64,000 nucleotides of DNA from Bacillota bacterium (GTDB taxonomy: Bacteria; Bacillota; Sulfobacillia; JAJZYS01; JAJYTV01), in NCBI GenBank assembly GCA_021793645.1, contig JAJYSJ010000004.1, forward strand, positions 62,001-126,000, given 5' to 3'. Shown one piece after another: positions 60,041-64,000 of this stretch. The number at the start of each line of letters is the position of its first letter. Within the stretch, counting starts at the first letter, position 1. The notes below the pieces were generated by a model, which saw nothing but the letters and a program-made list of their open reading frames with translations, was not told where the DNA came from and did no database searches. Both the position numbers and the translations under genes were made by a program.

Positions 60041-60330
60041 CTAGACAGTCAGCCGCAGCGCGTAGAAGCCGCGGGGTGCGAAGCGCAGCGACAATGCGCC
60101 ATCCACGCCGTCGCAGGGAAGAGCGCCTTGGTCGGGAAAGGGCTCCTCACGCACCGGGTCGACGAGTTCGGCGTTTCGCACGCGAACTGCAAGCGCAAGG
60201 TCGCATCGCCGCGGTCGCCCCACATCTCGGCGAGGTGGAGCACGAGCCCGTCACCGTCCTCCGCCGCCTTGAGCGAGAGGATGCGCAGGTTTTGCGGATC
60301 ACGGGGTGCCTCCTTTGCGCGCAGCGCGCC
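60041..60330 (-). pseudogene. Frameshifted C-terminal remnant of a GH38-like alpha-mannosidase
   Basis: In one minus frame the sequence reads NLRILSLKAAEDGDGLVLHL, then shifts near 60190 to a frame ending NAELVDPVREEPF...SLRFAPRGFYALRLTV before a stop. Both halves match the C-terminal beta-domain style of GH38 mannosidases. The upstream catalytic part is absent, replaced by the promoter and start of the deaminase gene. Confidence 0.6.
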
Positions 60331-60383
60331 GCGGCAGGATTTCCCCTCGCCTGCGTGCCATCCCTGCCGGACGTTCGGCCTGC

Positions 60384-60389
60384 TATCAT
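60384..60389 (+). promoter_or_regulatory. Extended -10 of the adenine deaminase gene
   Basis: TGCTATCAT overlaps an upstream in-frame ATG (60388), which therefore cannot be the start codon of a transcript made here; GTG 60412 is the start. The -35 is weak. Confidence 0.55.
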
Positions 60390-60411
60390 GGAAAGGTCGG
60401 GGGGATCGCTT

Positions 60412-62160
60412 GTGAATGTGAAAGAGCGAACCGAACTCATGGGAGTCGCACGGGGTGAGGCCAAGGCAGACCTCCTGCTCCGTGGTGCGAAGATCGTAAA
60501 CGTGTATTCCGGAGAGCTTCTCGATGGCGACGTAGCAGTCTACGGCGGGCGGATCGCCTTCGTTGGCGATGCGCATCGCCTGCAGGCGGCCGAGGTGCAT
60601 GAGATGGGCGGCCGTTACCTTGCGCCGGGACTTGTGGAGCCGCACGCGCATCCCTGGATCCTCTACAATCCCCGCAGCTACGCGCAGGCGCTCTTGCCGC
60701 GCGGCGTGACGACGGCGGTTGCGGACGACCTGCCGCTGCGCGCCGCCTACGGCGCCGAGGGACTTGGGCCTGTACTGGGAGCATTGTCTTCCTTGCCGCT
60801 AAGGTACTACTGGCTGCTGCGCATCGGGTTCTACGGACCGATGGAGATGGCGCACGACGGCCCTGGGGAGGCCATCCTGCCGCTTGAGGAGGTGGCTGAG
60901 GCCCTAAGGATCCCTGGGGTGCTAGGAATCGCTGAATTGAACCGGTGGCTGAGCGTCCTTCCGGCTCCGCAGGAGATCTTGGACGCCTTCTCCCTAGCCC
61001 GCGCGCGGGGACAGATCGTCCAAGGCCACACGTCCGGCGCTTCAGCCGCACAATTGAACCTTCTCGCGCTGAGCGGGATCGACTCGTGCCATGAAGCGAT
61101 CACCGCGGAAGAGGTGCTCACGCGCCTGCGCTTGGGCCTCTACACGATGCTGCGCCACAGTTCCCTGCGCCCGGACCTGCCACAGCTGCTGCCTGCGCTG
61201 CAGATGCCTGACGTGGACACCAGCCGCATCATGCTCACGACAGACGGCTCTTCGCCAGCCCATATTGCTCGCGAAGGCCACATCGACGGCATGGTGGAAC
61301 GCCTGCTCACAGCCGGCATCCCACCTGTCCGGGCGCTGCAGATGGCGACGCGCAACCCCGCCGTATACCTCGGCCTCGATGCTGAGGTGGGAGGCATCGC
61401 ACCTGGACGCCATGCGGACCTCGTAGTCCTCGACGACCTAGACCGCTTCCGGCCGCAGGAGGTGTACGTGGGAGGCCGAAAGGTCGCGCAGTTCGGGGCG
61501 CTTACGGTTCCGGTGCCGGAGCTGAACTGGACCGATCTCGGCCGCGTGGAAGGATACCGCCTGCCGCGGGATCTGCGGGCGGAGGAACTGCTGCTCCCCT
61601 GGCAGGAGGATGTGACGGCCATTTCCTTTTACAACAGCGTCCTCACGCGAAATGAGCAGCTGCGCCTGCCTGCGCGCGCTGGGAGCTTCGACCTCTCGTC
61701 GCAGCCCGCATTGCTCTATGCTACCGTCGTTGCGCGCGACGGACGCTTCCTCTCGCGGGGCCTCGTGAAGGGACTCTTGCGCGATGTCGGCGGGTTTGCG
61801 ACGAGCTACACGCTGAACGGGCACCTGCTGGCACTGGGCAGCAGCGCCGAAGACATGCTGCGGGCCCTTCAGGAGGTGGCGGGTCGGGGAGGCGGGTTCG
61901 CCCACGTCCAGGACGGCGTCCTGTGCTGGTTCTTGCCGCTGCAACTGCTCGGAGGGATGCGGACCGGCTCGTTCGATGATGCTGTGGAGGCATCGCGGGA
62001 GCTGGAGTCCTTCGCGCGTTCGCATGGATACGCTTTCGAAGATCCGGCGTACAGCCTGCATTTCCTAGAGGGGGACTTCCTGCCCGGACCGCGGCTCACG
62101 GCGCGCGGCGTCGTCGATGCGAAGAGCGGCCGCGTCATCTACCCGTCCATCCAGCGCTAG
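60412..62160 (+). CDS. YerA-type adenine deaminase family protein
   Basis: Metal-dependent amidohydrolase of 582 residues. Metal-binding LVEPHAHPWILYNP, VTTAVADDLPLR, QGHTSGASAAQLNLLALSGI and DSCHEAITAEEVL; TTDGSSPAHIA gives the late Asp. C-terminal Ade domain (VDAKSGRVIYPS). Layout follows Bacillus YerA, an adenine-deaminase relative whose activity is less certain than AdeC. GTG 60412 follows GGGGGGATCGCTT. Confidence 0.9.
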   Translation: MNVKERTELMGVARGEAKADLLLRGAKIVNVYSGELLDGDVAVYGGRIAFVGDAHRLQAAEVHEMGGRYLAPGLVEPHAHPWILYNPRSYAQALLPRGVTTAVADDLPLRAAYGAEGLGPVLGALSSLPLRYYWLLRIGFYGPMEMAHDGPGEAILPLEEVAEALRIPGVLGIAELNRWLSVLPAPQEILDAFSLARARGQIVQGHTSGASAAQLNLLALSGIDSCHEAITAEEVLTRLRLGLYTMLRHSSLRPDLPQLLPALQMPDVDTSRIMLTTDGSSPAHIAREGHIDGMVERLLTAGIPPVRALQMATRNPAVYLGLDAEVGGIAPGRHADLVVLDDLDRFRPQEVYVGGRKVAQFGALTVPVPELNWTDLGRVEGYRLPRDLRAEELLLPWQEDVTAISFYNSVLTRNEQLRLPARAGSFDLSSQPALLYATVVARDGRFLSRGLVKGLLRDVGGFATSYTLNGHLLALGSSAEDMLRALQEVAGRGGGFAHVQDGVLCWFLPLQLLGGMRTGSFDDAVEASRELESFARSHGYAFEDPAYSLHFLEGDFLPGPRLTARGVVDAKSGRVIYPSIQR

Positions 62161-62301
62161 ACTTCGGACGGGCGCACGCAGGGCGCCTTGCACCGCAAAT
62201 TCAGCCCGCGCGACCCTGGCGTCGTAGCCGGGAGCAGGGGTACGATGGGGACGAGCAACTTGCGACGGCGGGCTGAACCCGCGTCGGGAGGAGGTTCTGG
62301 G

Positions 62302-62709
62302 ATGCGGATCCTCTTTGCGACCGATGCGTCCGACGGTGCGCTCTCAGCTGCGCGCTACGTGGCGAAGGTGTTTCCCCTGGATGCGGAGATCACCCTGGTA
62401 AACGTCTTGCGCAACCCCGTCGAATACTTTCCGGATGCTGCTGTGGCCTACAATCCCGATATCTGGCGCCAAGAGGGTATGAAGTTCTCGCAGGGCGTCT
62501 TCCAGACGACGCGCGAAGCCCTTGGCGGGCGCGCCGTAAAGGAAATCTTCCGTGAGGGCGTCCCGCACCAGGTCCTTCTCGACATGTCGCGCGACTACGA
62601 TCTCGTGGTGGTGGGCAAGCGCCGCAAGCCAAGCCTTTCGCGTCTTGTGCTTGGTTCGGTGAGCCAGTCACTCGCACACAACCTCCAGGTGCCGCTGCTG
62701 ATCGTCTAA
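62302..62709 (+). CDS. Universal stress protein (UspA family)
   Basis: 135 residues, alpha/beta fold. RILFATDASDGALSAARYVA at the start and VVVGKRRKPSLSRLVLGSVS near the end, a variant of the GxxGx9GS ATP motif in which the middle glycine is changed, so ATP binding is uncertain. ATG follows GGGAGGAGGTTCTGGG. Stands alone downstream of the deaminase. Confidence 0.9.
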   Translation: MRILFATDASDGALSAARYVAKVFPLDAEITLVNVLRNPVEYFPDAAVAYNPDIWRQEGMKFSQGVFQTTREALGGRAVKEIFREGVPHQVLLDMSRDYDLVVVGKRRKPSLSRLVLGSVSQSLAHNLQVPLLIV

Positions 62710-62720
62710 AGTCACCGCCT

Positions 62721-62760
62721 GAGCGCCGCGTGCCGGGGATGATCCCGGCAGGCGGCGCTC
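62721..62760. terminator. Bidirectional hairpin between uspA and the MFS gene
   Basis: Outer arms GAGCGCCGC/GCGGCGCTC and inner TGCCGGG/CCCGGCA form a long hairpin between convergent genes; no long T-run. Confidence 0.7.
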
Positions 62761-62775
62761 CATGCTGTCCTTCAC

Positions 62776-64000
62776 TCAGGCTGGCGGTGCCGCTCCCTGC
62801 GCCTGGGCATGCGGACGCAGCAGAATGACCAGGGGTGTCGCGGCCAAAGCCATGGCTCCGCAGACGAGCACCATGCCCTGGAGACCGATCCCCGCTGCAA
62901 GAGCCGTACCAAGAGCGGGGCCGGCGAACCAGGCGATCTGCTGCGGCAGCAAGGACAGGTTCATTACGGCCGCTCGCCGATCTTCCGGTGCGGCCTCGGC
63001 CAAAAGCGCCATGAGATTTGCGCTCACGCCGCCGCGGAAGAAGCCTTGCGCGAGCTGCCCGAGGGAGAGCAGTGCAAGCGTGGGGACGGCCTGCAGAACG
63101 AAGAAGACGCCGTTGCCCAATAGGCTGATGAAGAGTGTGCGTCGGGAGCCGAGTTGATCGCCAAGCCACCCGAGGACGGGCGTGCCGATGGCCATGGCGA
63201 TGCCTCCGAGCGTCAGTACGAGGCCGATCAGGTAGGCGGGAGGTCCCATGAGCAGCGCTGGCACTCCCCTTCGGGCAACGGCGTGGATCCACAGCGGCAT
63301 GAAGGGCTGGACGGCAGTGACCCCGAGGGCGAAGAGCAGGTAGATGATGAAGAGACTGCGCACAGCGGGCAACTGCAGGACGTCGCGCAGCGACTGGAGC
63401 GCGAGGCTGCTCATCGTGGACGTGCTGCGCGTGCGCGGTGCTTCATGCAGGAACGTGAGGAGCAGGAGGGCGCTCAAGGCGCTAAGGCCCGCATCCAGGT
63501 AAAACAGCGCACGCAGGCCGAGCCCTGAGGCGACGATGCCCCCCAGCAGCGGCCCAGCCGCAATGCCGATCGCCGGCCCGGAACTGACCCACGCGATCGC
63601 CAGGCCCATGTGCTTCGGCGGCGTCACTTCCGATTGCAGCGCCATCATCACACCGGTGTTGCCAAGGACGAACCCACTGAGGAAGCGGGCGAAGGCGAGC
63701 ATATAGGGGGAGTGCGCGCTGCCTGCGATTGCGATCAAGACGACCTCGATGATTGCACTGCGCAAGATGATCGGTTTGCGCCCCCACCGCTCTGCGAGCG
63801 CTCCCCAGAGCGGAAGCAGCGGCAGGCCGACCACGCTGCCCAGCACGCCGAGCACGCCGGTCCAAGCCGTGATCGACACCGTGGGCACGCCGATCTGGCG
63901 CAAAAAGAGCGGTGTAAACGCTTGGAAGTGGCCGAAAGCGAGGGATTCCGCGAATCCCGTGAACAAGAAAAGGGCCGCAGTGAACCGCCAGTCCGTGACC
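62776..64000 (-). CDS. MFS transporter (N-terminus beyond window edge)
   Basis: At least 407 residues of a 12-helix carrier. The loop 2-3 motif is LWGALAERWGRKPI, second half PVLGWLGDQLGSRRTLF. The frame stays open to the right edge (VTDWRFTAALFLFTGFAES), and the first helix lacks its full length, so the start is outside. Resembles multidrug MFS_1 exporters of Bacillota; no substrate evidence. Confidence 0.85.
   Translation of the reverse strand, partial: VTDWRFTAALFLFTGFAESLAFGHFQAFTPLFLRQIGVPTVSITAWTGVLGVLGSVVGLPLLPLWGALAERWGRKPIILRSAIIEVVLIAIAGSAHSPYMLAFARFLSGFVLGNTGVMMALQSEVTPPKHMGLAIAWVSSGPAIGIAAGPLLGGIVASGLGLRALFYLDAGLSALSALLLLTFLHEAPRTRSTSTMSSLALQSLRDVLQLPAVRSLFIIYLLFALGVTAVQPFMPLWIHAVARRGVPALLMGPPAYLIGLVLTLGGIAMAIGTPVLGWLGDQLGSRRTLFISLLGNGVFFVLQAVPTLALLSLGQLAQGFFRGGVSANLMALLAEAAPEDRRAAVMNLSLLPQQIAWFAGPALGTALAAGIGLQGMVLVCGAMALAATPLVILLRPHAQAQGAAPPA

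Overview
The window is a GC-rich (roughly 60-67 % by eye), densely packed chromosomal segment. It looks like an aerobic, sulfur-metabolising member of the Bacillota, possibly acidophilic or thermophilic and near Alicyclobacillaceae or Sulfobacillaceae. Reasons: strong AGGAGG-type ribosome sites with many TTG/GTG starts, a T-box leader on proS, a pyruvate kinase with the Bacillus-type C-terminal extension, the coproporphyrin-type heme trio hemE-hemH-hemY, a 3D/peptidoglycan-binding protein and a CwlD-like amidase. A sulfocyanin-like copper protein and an S53 acid-type protease suggest acidophily. The taxon is inferred, not proven.

Layout. 1-6.4 kb: 2-oxoglutarate dehydrogenase E1 (cut by the left edge) and E2, an MFS carrier, murB and an unlisted 42-aa membrane protein. 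6.5-13 kb: proS with promoter and T-box, the glpK-glpD pair, a quinone-oxidoreductase-like enzyme, and the first of two RRM RNA-binding proteins. 13-17.9 kb: TetR regulator with a 14-TM exporter, then an ABC-F ATPase. 17.9-21.2 kb: sulfocyanin-like lipoprotein, DUF2520 protein, panB, panC. 21.3-25.9 kb: thioesterase, MFS carrier, CcdA-TlpA redox pair, TusA with an orphan LuxR-type regulator. 26-29.7 kb: NYN protein, ATP sulfurylase, a 98-aa unknown, and a thioredoxin-NHL protein with an in-frame TGA exactly at its first redox cysteine. 29.7-35 kb: His-rich exported protein, pyk, 3D-domain protein, S53 protease, and a group II intron 5' remnant. 35-38.8 kb: acyl-CoA synthetase, AidB-like acyl-CoA dehydrogenase and a MerR regulator whose palindromic operator fills its own promoter spacer. 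38.9-45.6 kb: map, then a tightly overlapping hemE-hemH-hemY-deoC-pdp-cdd run. 45.7-50.7 kb: ferritin-like protein, cation/proton antiporter, glycosyltransferase, polysaccharide deacetylase, CofE-like ligase. 50.7-56 kb: a lower-GC foreign-looking island (membrane-anchored double-AAA ATPase, MFS carrier), each cargo followed by a decayed copy of the 3' part of the CofE-like gene. 56-57.4 kb: amidase, second RRM protein, SEC-C mini-protein. 57.7-60 kb: tusA-sqr-DUF1641-dsrE sulfur operon. 60-64 kb: GH38-like remnant, YerA-type adenine deaminase, universal stress protein, and an MFS carrier cut by the right edge.

How it fits together. Sulfur chemistry recurs: SQR, two TusA carriers, DsrE, ATP sulfurylase, sulfocyanin, and CcdA/TlpA plus a putative selenothiol protein for thiol redox. 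Central metabolism (OdhAB, Pyk, GlpKD, fatty-acyl oxidation) and heme supply imply respiration.

The most notable item is the probable selenoprotein at 25990-27411, with a UxxC in place of CxxC and a SECIS-like hairpin just downstream. Next are the repeated CofE-tail copies flanking foreign cargo, the conserved leader shared by the two RRM genes, and the attenuator-like leader ahead of the NYN-sat cluster. All functional calls rest on reading the sequence; no database search was run.
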